Below, piece by piece: positions 22,995 through 31,061 of a stretch of 64,000 nucleotides of DNA (position 1 is the stretch's first letter; each line of letters starts with the position of its first letter). Both the position numbers and the translations under genes were made by a program. The DNA is from an uncultured Actinomycetes bacterium. Its GTDB lineage: Bacteria > Actinomycetota > Acidimicrobiia > Acidimicrobiales > RAAP-2. Below the pieces are notes generated by a model that was not told the DNA's origin, searched no databases, and saw only the letters and a program-made list of their open reading frames with translations. The stretch is from contig CAIJYV010000024.1 of assembly GCA_903825035.1 (NCBI GenBank), forward strand, positions 20,030-84,029, in the 5' to 3' direction.

Positions 22995-23771
22995 GTGACC
23001 TTCGTCGTGACGACGCCGTCCTTTAACGGCCCAATAGAGCTGCTCCTCCAGTTGATCTCCAGCCACGAGGTCGATATCTTGGACGTGCCCATAGCCCCAA
23101 TTGTGGATGCTTTCGTTGCGGTTTTGAAAGATGACGCAATCGTTATCGAAGTCGAAGACCTTTCTGACTTCCTCCTGATTGCCGCGATCTTGGTTGAGAT
23201 GAAATCGACGCGCCTACTTCCCGGTCGAGACAACACTGAACCCGACGAGGAGTTCGTTGGATGGGAGGAGCGAGATGTTCTCTTGGCTCGTCTATTGGAA
23301 CTGCGAACTTACGCCGCGTTGTCTGACTCCTTCACAGAGCTTTTTGACCGTGCCGCACGCTCAATAGCTCGGATTAAGGGAATAGATGACGGTTTCGTTA
23401 TCGACCCGCCGGACCTTTTGGCTGGTGTGAGTATTGCCCAGCTAGCCGCCGCGTACCTTCGTGGAATCGAAGATAAGCCGGTTCCAGTTGTCAGGCTAAA
23501 TCACGTAACGGTTGACGCGGTCACCGTTGCGGAAACTGTCGTGTCCTTGGCCCAGAGGCTTCCAAGCATGGGAAAGATTACTTTTAGAAAACTGACCGAA
23601 GGCCTCTTGACGCGAATTGAAATTATCGTTCACTTTCTCGCTCTTTTGGAGTTGTGCAAGTTAGGACACCTAGATCTGGGTCAGGGGACAACATTCGGTG
23701 AAGTTGAAATCGAGTGGATTGATAATGACGACAGCCTCAATCTTGAAAGGATCGACACATATGAGGGATGA
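22995..23771 (+). CDS. scpA: Segregation and condensation protein A
   Basis: Kleisin that closes the SMC ring with ScpB for chromosome condensation. 258 residues. The N-terminal SMC-neck-binding region has the family pattern FNGPIELLLQLISSHEVDILDVPIAPI, then DLSDFLLIAAILVEMKSTRLLP; the C-terminal winged helix with LALLELCKLG is intact. First gene of a run to plsC. GTG start; 11-nt overlap with scpB. Confidence 0.93.
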   Translation: MTFVVTTPSFNGPIELLLQLISSHEVDILDVPIAPIVDAFVAVLKDDAIVIEVEDLSDFLLIAAILVEMKSTRLLPGRDNTEPDEEFVGWEERDVLLARLLELRTYAALSDSFTELFDRAARSIARIKGIDDGFVIDPPDLLAGVSIAQLAAAYLRGIEDKPVPVVRLNHVTVDAVTVAETVVSLAQRLPSMGKITFRKLTEGLLTRIEIIVHFLALLELCKLGHLDLGQGTTFGEVEIEWIDNDDSLNLERIDTYEG

Positions 23772-24345
23772 CCTGTCACTGGAAGAAACGCTCGAGGCCC
23801 TCTTAGTTGTAGCCATTGAGCCGATTTCCGCAGAAGAGCTTGCCGACATCATTGAGCAAGATGTAGAGGATGTAAAAAATGTGCTCCGAGCGCTAAAGGA
23901 CGAGTACGAGAATTACCGCAGAGGATTCAGACTCTCTGAGCTCGCGAGCGGTTGGGTATTTCAGTCCTCTCCCGATGTCGCTCAGTGGGTTACAAAATTC
24001 GCTAACAGAGATGTGTCTCACCGAATGTCTTCGGCGGCACTCGAGACGTTGGCCATCATTGCGTACCGTCAGCCCATTTCGAGGGCTCAAATTACAGCAC
24101 TCCGCGGCGTAAATGTTGATGGGGTCTCGCGACTATTGGAGCAACGCGGTTACATCGAAGAGGTGGGTCGCGCCGAGGGACCTGGACAGCCAATTTTGTA
24201 TGGCACATCTGAATTGTTCCTTGATCGAATGGGATTGAGTTCTTTAGATGACCTTCCTCCAATTGAACAGTTCATGCCGCCGGTGGAAACAGCGCAAGCC
24301 CTGGCTGATGAGATGGCTGGCGAACTCGTGTCGGAGTCTGAGTAG
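23761..24345 (+). CDS. scpB: Segregation and condensation protein B
   Basis: Winged-helix partner of ScpA in the SMC complex. 194 residues from the ATG used here, giving MRDDLSLEETLEALL, the conserved opening. The second winged helix has the hallmark ALETLAIIAYRQPISRAQI and the loop VNVDGVSRLLEQRGYIEE. The start overlaps scpA by 11 nt (ATGAGGGATGA) and has GAAAGG upstream. The tail is acidic. Confidence 0.94.
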   Translation: MRDDLSLEETLEALLVVAIEPISAEELADIIEQDVEDVKNVLRALKDEYENYRRGFRLSELASGWVFQSSPDVAQWVTKFANRDVSHRMSSAALETLAIIAYRQPISRAQITALRGVNVDGVSRLLEQRGYIEEVGRAEGPGQPILYGTSELFLDRMGLSSLDDLPPIEQFMPPVETAQALADEMAGELVSESE

Positions 24346-25091
24346 TGGCCGAGGGAGAAGGCGAGCGTCTTCAAAAGGCATTGGCGAGAGCCGGGTACGG
24401 CTCGAGGCGAGCCTGCGAGGTTTTAATCGATGCTGGTCGGGTCACGGTTGACGGACAGGTAGCAATACTGGGCCAACGAGTTGACCCTGAGAGCCACGTG
24501 ATCTGCGTGGATGGCAAGCTTGCCCAAACTGTTGAGAACAAGATTTACTTTTTGCTCAACAAACCACTCGGAGTGGTAACTACTGCATCTGATCCCCAGA
24601 ATCGGCCCACGGTCCTTGATTTAGTGTCAACTGACACTCGCATTTTTCCGGTTGGTCGATTGGACATGAATACCGAAGGTCTCCTGTTGCTCACGAATGA
24701 TGGACGATTGGCGCACTTGTTGACACATCCCTCCTCGGGGATCCCAAAGGAATATTTGGCACGTGTGGACGGCGACCCGTCTCCCGGGGATCTACGGCGA
24801 CTCCGCGAGGGCGTGATGTTAGAAGATGGGATGACAGCACCGGCTCAGGTAAGCCGCGTCTCTGAAGGTTTGATTCGGATCGTGATTCATGAAGGTAGAA
24901 ACCGGCAGGTGCGAAGAATGTGTTCGGCTGTAGGGCACGACGTGACTCGATTGGTTAGAACTCGTATCGGACCGTTGCAGGATGCCACTTTGGCACCTGG
25001 AGCATTCCGCCAACTATCAATCAGCGAGGTTCGAAAACTGATGGAGGCGGTAGGACTCACCGCGGAGCTCGTAGCTTCCATGCCCTCATGA
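24345..25091 (+). CDS. rluB: Ribosomal large-subunit pseudouridine synthase B type
   Basis: Makes pseudouridine in 23S rRNA (the RluB/RsuA group modifies near the peptidyl-transferase loop). 248 residues. The N-terminal S4 RNA-binding domain (ERLQKALARAGYGSRRACEVLI) spans about 6-60; the catalytic motif GRLDMNTEGLLLLTNDG carries the essential Asp; the later EGRNRQVRRM is diagnostic of RsuA/RluB/E/F. GTG start shares one base with the scpB stop (TAGTG); 4-nt overlap with aroH. Confidence 0.9.
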   Translation: MAEGEGERLQKALARAGYGSRRACEVLIDAGRVTVDGQVAILGQRVDPESHVICVDGKLAQTVENKIYFLLNKPLGVVTTASDPQNRPTVLDLVSTDTRIFPVGRLDMNTEGLLLLTNDGRLAHLLTHPSSGIPKEYLARVDGDPSPGDLRRLREGVMLEDGMTAPAQVSRVSEGLIRIVIHEGRNRQVRRMCSAVGHDVTRLVRTRIGPLQDATLAPGAFRQLSISEVRKLMEAVGLTAELVASMPS

Positions 25092-25456
25092 GCCTTATGG
25101 TGAGGGGGATACGTGGCGCGACGGTGGTCGCCAGCGACCAGCCACTCGAAATTGCGACTGCCACGCAAGAGTTACTGGTTGCCATGCTTTCTCGCAACGC
25201 TCTGTCGGTAGATGACGTAATTTCTGTTCTGTTTACCAGCACACCTGATTTAGTGAGCGCATTCCCCGCCAGCGCTGCCAGAGATGCAGGTTTCGCTGGA
25301 GTTCCGTTAATTTGCTCACAAGAAATACCGGTACCTGGTTCAATGGCAAGGGTTGTTCGAATCTTGATGCACGCCTACTCAGACCGTGCAAAATCTGAAA
25401 TTGACCACGTCTACCTAGGCGAAGCACAGGCGCTTCGTAAAGACCTTGACCAATAA
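25088..25456 (+). CDS. aroH: Chorismate mutase, AroH class
   Basis: Converts chorismate to prephenate for Phe and Tyr synthesis. 122 residues, a single-domain trimeric AroH fold like Bacillus subtilis. Active-site residues recognised by alignment are the Arg in VRGIRGAT, Glu in CSQEIPV, Arg in ARVVRILMH and Tyr in VYLGEA. Most mycobacteria use the AroQ fold, so the AroH type is a small marker. It overlaps rluB by 4 nt and tyrA by 11 nt; prephenate dehydrogenase is next, so product passes straight on. Confidence 0.92.
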   Translation: MSLMVRGIRGATVVASDQPLEIATATQELLVAMLSRNALSVDDVISVLFTSTPDLVSAFPASAARDAGFAGVPLICSQEIPVPGSMARVVRILMHAYSDRAKSEIDHVYLGEAQALRKDLDQ

Positions 25457-26507
25457 AGGCGCTGCACACGTTGTTGGCCTTGGTCTCATCGGAACGTCCC
25501 TTGCGCTCGCTTTAATTTCACTCGGTTGGCAAGTAAGCGGTTGGGACGTCGAGGAGACAGTTCGAGCAGAAGCGCAGTCTCGTGGAATTCGCATCGACTC
25601 TCACTATTCGATGTGTGACTTGGTGTTCATTTGCGTTCCGGCTGGTTTCGTTGTCCAGGTCGCAACTGACGTAGCGAAGAATTTGATGTCGCCAACCGCG
25701 GTGATTAGCGACGTAGCGGGAATCAAAGCTGGGATAGTTCGAGATGTTCTAGATGAACGATTTGTCGGGGGCCACCCTATGGCTGGCTCGGAGCTTCGCG
25801 GCCCAAGTGGCGCGTCCGCCGACTTGTTCAACGGATGTAATTGGGTCTTAACTCCGAGTCCCACAACTTCGCCGGACACCTACACCAAGATGCATGCAAT
25901 CATCCGAGATTTAAATGCAAATGTCGTGGCGATAGAACCAGAGCAGCATGACCGCCTCATGTCGGTCGCGAGTCACGTGCCGCACTTGGTTGCCGGGGCA
26001 CTCATGAACGAAGCGACTGCTACTAGTAGACATGACGCGGTCCTTCTCCAGCTGGCCGCAGGCGGTTTCCGTGACATGACACGAATTGCTGCAGGGGACC
26101 CGTCAATTTGGCCCGATGTGCTCATTGAAAATCACCGGGCAGTGAGTGACACCCTCGGATCCGTAATCGACCGTTTAAGGGATTTGCTTGAAGCAATCGA
26201 GAACAGCGATCGCGCGACCTTAGAGGAGTTGCTTCTTTCGGCCGCTAAGGCCCGTCGCGAGTTACCAGGACGAGCCACGCAGTCCGAGAATCTCACGTAC
26301 CTGCGAGTCGAACTCTCAGACGAACCTGGACAGCTCGCGCGAGTCACCGTGACCGCGAGTGACATGCTGGTCAACATTTACGACATTGAGATTTCTCACT
26401 CGGCTTCCGAGTCGTTTGGAACGCTGCTGCTAGCAATAGGCATGGAAGATGCCGAGAGGTTTACCAATTCATTGACCAACAATGGATTCAAAGTTGGACT
26501 GTCGTGA
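25446..26507 (+). CDS. tyrA: Prephenate dehydrogenase with C-terminal ACT domain
   Basis: Oxidative decarboxylation of prephenate to 4-hydroxyphenylpyruvate in Tyr synthesis. 353 residues. Rossmann motif GLGLIGTS at residues 11-18; the substrate region has GGHPMAGSE and ASHVPHLVAGAL. Residues from about 284 on form an ACT domain (YLRVELSDEPGQLARV), a likely site of Tyr feedback. The start is TTG within aroH, with the overlap TTGACCAATAA very like the xerD one. Confidence 0.92.
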   Translation: MTNKGAAHVVGLGLIGTSLALALISLGWQVSGWDVEETVRAEAQSRGIRIDSHYSMCDLVFICVPAGFVVQVATDVAKNLMSPTAVISDVAGIKAGIVRDVLDERFVGGHPMAGSELRGPSGASADLFNGCNWVLTPSPTTSPDTYTKMHAIIRDLNANVVAIEPEQHDRLMSVASHVPHLVAGALMNEATATSRHDAVLLQLAAGGFRDMTRIAAGDPSIWPDVLIENHRAVSDTLGSVIDRLRDLLEAIENSDRATLEELLLSAAKARRELPGRATQSENLTYLRVELSDEPGQLARVTVTASDMLVNIYDIEISHSASESFGTLLLAIGMEDAERFTNSLTNNGFKVGLS

Positions 26508-27781
26508 CCGAACTTTTCGTTAATTTAGCTCCGGTACTTCGCGGAGCTGTGAGAGTGCCCGGAGATAAGAGCGCTTCTCACCGTGCGGTGCTTATTAGTG
26601 CCATGGCTGACGGTGAAAGCACGATTGAGGGCTTGAGCACTGGGGACGATGTCCAACGGACACTGTCAATCGTCGAAGCGCTGGGCGCGAGTATTTCGAC
26701 TCTGGACGGCAAACTATCGATACTCGGTCCGCACGAAGGACTGGTTGCCGCAACACACCCCTTGGATTGCGGGAACTCTGGAACTGCAATGCGACTCCTC
26801 GCTGGAGTCTTGACGGGAGTGCCTGGAACCCACGAATTGGTCGGAGATGAATCTTTGATGAAGCGTCCAATGGGTCGGGTAATTGATCCTCTAAGGAGTA
26901 TGGGGGCCGAGATATCGGGCGCAGCCAATGATTTACCTCCAGTGGCGATAGTGGGTGGTTCGACATTGGCAGGAATTGATTACCAAGTTCCGACCCCAAG
27001 CGCACAGGTTAAATCAGCGGTGCTTTTTGCTGGACTTAAGGCTGTAGGCACCACCACAGTGCATGAAGCTATTCGTACGCGTAAAACCACAGAGAACATG
27101 CTCACCGAAGCGCTGGTGAGCGTCACTTCAAAGGATGAGGGAGTTGGACGAGTGGTTTCTCTTCAACCTGGCCGTCCGATGCCCAGACATTGGCATATTC
27201 CCGGTGACCCCTCACAGGCTGCTTTTTTTGCGGTCTTGGGACTCATACACCCCAATGCAAGTATTGGCGTTGTCAAATTGCTCGATGAAGATGAAAGAAC
27301 TGGGTACATTGGGGTTCTCCAGCGAATGGGGGGATTGATTTCTCAAAAGGTCAAGGATGCTCACCCCGCTTTACAAATCCGCTCTAGCCGCTTACTGGCC
27401 ACCGAAATTTTCGCGGCTGAAATTCCAAGTGTCGACGAGGTGCCGGTTTTGACGATAGCGGCAGCGGCGGCAACCGGCGTGACTTCCTTCCGAGACATGA
27501 GCGAATTGCGAATTAAGGAATCGGATCGCTTTGCGGGGTCAATGATGCTGGCCTCTTCAGTTGGCTGCGAGGTTTGGTCTGAAGGCGACGATTTCTTCGT
27601 GCGAGGTCTGGGTTCAGCGACCAATTTCGTTCATTTCGCAGTTGACGGAGGGTTGGATCACCGCATCGTAATGGCCGCGGCGGTAGCTGCCACAGCTGGA
27701 CGTGGCGGAGTGATTGCAAATTGGGAAACCGTTGAGTCGAGCTATCCTCAATTTTTTGATGACCTATCATCTATCCAATGA
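26504..27781 (+). CDS. aroA: 3-phosphoshikimate 1-carboxyvinyltransferase (EPSP synthase)
   Basis: Joins shikimate 3-phosphate and phosphoenolpyruvate, the sixth step of the shikimate pathway. 425 residues, normal. GDKSASHRA at residues 20-28 holds the Lys-Ser-Arg substrate set; GNSGTAMR at 91-98 is the PEP site and keeps the Gly whose loss gives glyphosate tolerance elsewhere; SVDEVPVL and KESDR are intact. Overlaps tyrA (GTGA) and cmk (ATGA) by 4 nt each. Confidence 0.96.
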   Translation: MTELFVNLAPVLRGAVRVPGDKSASHRAVLISAMADGESTIEGLSTGDDVQRTLSIVEALGASISTLDGKLSILGPHEGLVAATHPLDCGNSGTAMRLLAGVLTGVPGTHELVGDESLMKRPMGRVIDPLRSMGAEISGAANDLPPVAIVGGSTLAGIDYQVPTPSAQVKSAVLFAGLKAVGTTTVHEAIRTRKTTENMLTEALVSVTSKDEGVGRVVSLQPGRPMPRHWHIPGDPSQAAFFAVLGLIHPNASIGVVKLLDEDERTGYIGVLQRMGGLISQKVKDAHPALQIRSSRLLATEIFAAEIPSVDEVPVLTIAAAAATGVTSFRDMSELRIKESDRFAGSMMLASSVGCEVWSEGDDFFVRGLGSATNFVHFAVDGGLDHRIVMAAAVAATAGRGGVIANWETVESSYPQFFDDLSSIQ

Positions 27782-28392
27782 CACCTCAGGTAATAGCCAT
27801 TGACGGGCCGGCAGGTTCGGGTAAATCAACTGTGGCCAAGGCGCTTTCCGAGAGGCTCGGTTGGTCATTTCTAGATACTGGAGCAATGTACCGTGCCATC
27901 ACCGCTGAAGCTCTAGACAAAGGAATTGACGCCTCGGACGCGGACGCCATAGCAATCATTGCCTCAATTGCCAATATCGAGACGATTCCTCGGGTCACAA
28001 TTAATGGGCGAGACGTGACAGATCAAATTCGAACTCCGAAAATCAACCAGGCCGTATCAGCGGTCGCCGCTATAAAGGCGGTGCGCGAGCAGATGGTGGA
28101 GCGTCAACGTCAATTCGCTGACGACCAGCCCATCGGAACGGTTGTCGAAGGCCGCGACATTTCGACGGTCGTGTTCCCATCGGCAACGTTGAAGGTGTAC
28201 CTTGACGCCGACCTTTCAGAGCGGGCCAAACGACGGGGCGACGAAGATGAAGATGAGCTCGGTTCCAGAGATAGGGCAGATTCAACTCGCGAGGCGTCCC
28301 CCTTACGTCAGGCTGAAGACGCGACCGTGATTGACACGACAAATTTGACTGTAGAACAAGTGGTGGAGGCCATCGTAAAATGTCTGAAGTAG
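27778..28392 (+). CDS. cmk: Cytidylate kinase
   Basis: Phosphorylates CMP and dCMP. 204 residues, a short bacterial form. P-loop GPAGSGKS at residues 10-17, FLDTGAMYRA for the nucleotide monophosphate, VEGRDISTVVFP, and the lid RAKRRGDE followed by DSTREASPL with the conserved CMP contacts. It overlaps aroA by 4 nt and plsC by 13 nt. In Mycobacterium cmk follows rluB; here aroH, tyrA and aroA are inserted between them. Confidence 0.95.
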   Translation: MTPQVIAIDGPAGSGKSTVAKALSERLGWSFLDTGAMYRAITAEALDKGIDASDADAIAIIASIANIETIPRVTINGRDVTDQIRTPKINQAVSAVAAIKAVREQMVERQRQFADDQPIGTVVEGRDISTVVFPSATLKVYLDADLSERAKRRGDEDEDELGSRDRADSTREASPLRQAEDATVIDTTNLTVEQVVEAIVKCLK

Positions 28393-29045
28393 CGAATATT
28401 GTTCTTGATCCACGGCGAACATTCACCTACCGTTTCTGTGCTCGTCTCGTAGCCTTGTTCTCTTATTTTTGGTTTCATCCGGTCGTGGAAGGCTCAGACA
28501 ATATTCCGATGGAGGGTGCCGTGATTATTGCGCCAATCCATCGCTCAAACATTGACTTTGCCCTAAGTCTGTTTATCTCGAAGCGGAAGATCTTCTTCAT
28601 GGCCAAAGATGGCCTGTTTAAGTTCAAGCCCTTGGGGTGGCTGTTGTTGCGACTTGGTGCCTTTCCAGTAAAACGAGGCAGTGCTGACCGAGAGGCCATG
28701 GCGTTGGCTGAGGCGGTTCTCGAGCAGGGTCAGGCGCTCTTGATGTTTCCCGAGGGAACGCGGCTGAGTGGACGAAATGTCATGCCACTGCGCGACGGAG
28801 CAATGTTTATTGCTTCACGTGCGGGGGCCAAGGTTGTTCCTGTTGGCATTGCCGGTTCAGACAATGCAATGGGGGAGGGTAGCAAGACAATTAGCCGGGC
28901 AAGAATTCACGTAGTTGTTGGTAGCCCTATCGAGCCAGCCATATCAGACGGGCGAGTTTCGAGAAGTGCCGTGGCAGCCAAGACTGAAGAACTGCGCGAA
29001 AAACTTGAGCTCGTCTACCACCAAAGTCTCGCAAGACTTAATTAG
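28380..29045 (+). CDS. plsC: 1-acyl-sn-glycerol-3-phosphate acyltransferase (PlsC family)
   Basis: Membrane-associated acyltransferase of phospholipid synthesis, most likely converting lysophosphatidate to phosphatidate. 221 residues. A hydrophobic N-terminal segment (about 19-35) is followed by the H-x4-D motif HRSNID, the FVK-type GAFPVKRG stretch, FPEGTR, and the VVPVGIAG strand. Its start lies within cmk, a common actinobacterial pairing. The stop overlaps that of the minus-strand glycosyltransferase by 4 nt. Confidence 0.87.
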   Translation: MSEVANIVLDPRRTFTYRFCARLVALFSYFWFHPVVEGSDNIPMEGAVIIAPIHRSNIDFALSLFISKRKIFFMAKDGLFKFKPLGWLLLRLGAFPVKRGSADREAMALAEAVLEQGQALLMFPEGTRLSGRNVMPLRDGAMFIASRAGAKVVPVGIAGSDNAMGEGSKTISRARIHVVVGSPIEPAISDGRVSRSAVAAKTEELREKLELVYHQSLARLN

Positions 29046-29842
29046 CGTTCGCGCCACCAGGTGCCGAAAACAACCCTCGCATAACGAAATCCGAAGAGCC
29101 AGTTCTTACCCTTCTTTGTCTCGCCGGATGCACGGGGGTGCCAAACGGTTGGGACTTCACTTGCGCGCCAACCGCGCTTCAAGCAGGTAATTAGAAGTTC
29201 AGCAGTTTGATACTGCTCTTGAGTAAGGCGATCTACGACATCGGCCAGCATAGAAACTCGCAGCGAACGGTACCCAGTCGAGGTATCGGTCAAGTTTGCA
29301 CCGGTCATTCTGTTCATAATGAATGAAAAAAAGCGGACGCCCGTCTTTCGCACAACGTCCGAAGTTTTGTCTTCGCCCAAAACGCGACTAGCAACGACGA
29401 AATCTGCTGAATCGTTCTGGAGGGGAGCGAGGACTGTTGGAATCTCGGCCGGGTCATTCTGACCGTCCGAGTCAAGGGTGACGACGTATTTCACGCCATT
29501 GTTGATGCAGTAGCGATACGTGACCTGAAGAGCAACTCCGTGGCCAAGATTTACGGGAAATTCAATTACCTTGACACCAGGGAAGCTCCTAGCGATCTCA
29601 GCTGTTCGGTCATCTCCACCATCGACCACTACGAGCGTTGTGTACGGCGCTCCGTTGATGTCGGCCGGCATTTTGGCCAATACATCACCGATATTTCCCT
29701 CCTCTTCATAGGCGCAGAGAGAGGCAACAATTTCGGCAGGTTTGAAGTTGGGATAATCGGTCGAGAAGCGTTGGAGGGCTTGCTCAATTGCGTAGCCACG
29801 CAAGCGAGTGAGTCGTCGCTTTTCGAGATCTACTTTCGCCAT
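29042..29842 (-). CDS. Glycosyltransferase family 2, dolichyl-phosphate-mannose-synthase like
   Basis: GT-A fold transferase that would use a nucleotide sugar. 266 residues. The donor site shows VVVDGGDDRTAE, VIEFPVNLGHGVALQ and the metal motif TLDSDGQND; the later ...TSTGYRSLR and QYQTAELLITCLKRG match polyprenyl-phosphate sugar transferases. No C-terminal membrane segments. The internal ATG was chosen because GAGGAG sits 5 nt upstream; an ATG four codons earlier overlaps that site. The acceptor is unknown, and no cell-wall genes flank it. The Asp-Gly order in VVVDGGDDRT differs from the usual VVDDGS. Confidence 0.75.
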   Translation of the reverse strand: MAKVDLEKRRLTRLRGYAIEQALQRFSTDYPNFKPAEIVASLCAYEEEGNIGDVLAKMPADINGAPYTTLVVVDGGDDRTAEIARSFPGVKVIEFPVNLGHGVALQVTYRYCINNGVKYVVTLDSDGQNDPAEIPTVLAPLQNDSADFVVASRVLGEDKTSDVVRKTGVRFFSFIMNRMTGANLTDTSTGYRSLRVSMLADVVDRLTQEQYQTAELLITCLKRGWRASEVPTVWHPRASGETKKGKNWLFGFRYARVVFGTWWRER

Positions 29843-29894
29843 GGCACTCCTCATTACGTCTCCGTCGACGTTTTAACTGTGTTTAAAGCCTACT

Positions 29895-29912
29895 AAAAAA
29901 GCCAAAATGGCT
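29895..29912 (-). terminator. Short intrinsic terminator after ispH
   Basis: On the minus strand a 5-bp stem AGCCA/TGGCT with a TTT loop is followed by six Ts, 5 nt after the ispH stop. The stem is short, so it may be weak. Confidence 0.4.
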
Positions 29913-29916
29913 GGTG

Positions 29917-30954
29917 TCAGCGACTGGCAGCGGATAAAACTTGGGCTGCCGTATAGGCCCTATCGGCCTGGCCATCAAAAGTGCTTGCTACGGGAGCGTT
30001 AAAAGCCACGTCGAGCAGGGCGGAGAGGGCCTTTAGGGTCTCGCGAAGCTCCGGCGGCGGTGGGAAATACTCATCTTCAACTGTCTCGGCTTGCGTGGTA
30101 ACGCCTTGAGATGGGTTCAGGAGGGCTACCACTTCATCCACGAGTGACTCGGGGGCACTGGCCCCAGCGGTCACCGCAACGACTCCAGACAAATCGTCAG
30201 GAAGTTCTTGGGCGGAGTTCACGCGATAGACACGTTGGCATCCGGAACTTTCGGCCACCTTGGTCAGGGCGACAGTGTTGGAAGAATTAGCCGAACCGAT
30301 CACAATCACAGCGTCTGCTTGAGCCGCGATGGCGCGCAACGCAGCTTGGCGGTTCGTAGTCGCGAAGCAAAGATCCGAACGGTTCGGCATCCAAATATCA
30401 GGGAAAACCTGTTCCGCATGATCGCGCAAGTGCTGCCATTCATCGAGGCTGAGAGTTGTTTGGCTCAGTAGAGCGAAGGGGCCTTCTTTGTCGCGCAACG
30501 CGTCAATGGCTTCAACCGACTCAATCAGGTGAACCGATTCTGGGGCAACAGCCATTGTGCCCACAGCCTCTTCGTGTCCCTCATGGCCCACATACAGGAC
30601 CGTGTAGCCCTTCTTTGCGCGAACCTTCAATTCGTGGTGGACCTTGGTCACGAGGGGGCACACTGCGTCTACAACGGCTCCGCCGGACAGTTGTGCCTGC
30701 TGAACCACCTCTGGTGGCGAGCCATGTGCGCTCAGCATTACTGGCGCTCCAGCTGGAACATCTCGCACATCGTCGATGAAGACGACGCCAAGACTCTTGA
30801 AATGGTTAACTACGAATTGATTATGAACTATTTCGTGGTAACAGTAAACCGGTGGCTCAAAAACCCGCGTCATCCAGTCGAGAGCCTTAATGGCCTTCTC
30901 TACACCGGCACAGAACCCTCGAGGGGCTGCCAAAATGACCTTTTCAACTTGCAC
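29917..30954 (-). CDS. ispH: 4-hydroxy-3-methylbut-2-enyl diphosphate reductase
   Basis: Final step of the MEP isoprenoid pathway, yielding IPP and DMAPP with a [4Fe-4S] cluster. 345 residues. The three cluster cysteines are Cys15 (GFCAGV), Cys99 (DAVCPLV) and Cys196 (DLCFATTNRQ); GHEGHEE contributes the substrate His and catalytic Glu region. About 30 residues longer than E. coli IspH at the C-terminus (Pro-rich linker and helix), as in other actinobacteria. GTG start with TAGGCT 6 nt upstream. Confidence 0.96.
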   Translation of the reverse strand: MQVEKVILAAPRGFCAGVEKAIKALDWMTRVFEPPVYCYHEIVHNQFVVNHFKSLGVVFIDDVRDVPAGAPVMLSAHGSPPEVVQQAQLSGGAVVDAVCPLVTKVHHELKVRAKKGYTVLYVGHEGHEEAVGTMAVAPESVHLIESVEAIDALRDKEGPFALLSQTTLSLDEWQHLRDHAEQVFPDIWMPNRSDLCFATTNRQAALRAIAAQADAVIVIGSANSSNTVALTKVAESSGCQRVYRVNSAQELPDDLSGVVAVTAGASAPESLVDEVVALLNPSQGVTTQAETVEDEYFPPPPELRETLKALSALLDVAFNAPVASTFDGQADRAYTAAQVLSAASR

Positions 30955-30960
30955 GAGACC

Positions 30961-30966
30961 AGCCTA
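30961..30966 (-). promoter_or_regulatory. Candidate -10 element of ispH (leaderless)
   Basis: TAGGCT on the minus strand, 6 nt before the ispH GTG; no Shine-Dalgarno sequence between. The identical hexamer and spacing precede thiO. Confidence 0.48.
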
Positions 30967-31061
30967 CTGACGCAGATAAACGGAAATGACGAATAGCGGG
31001 TACGATTGGGTGTCCTGTTTCGCATTCTCGCGGAGCCAGTTTTAGTCGGCATGGAGCCAAA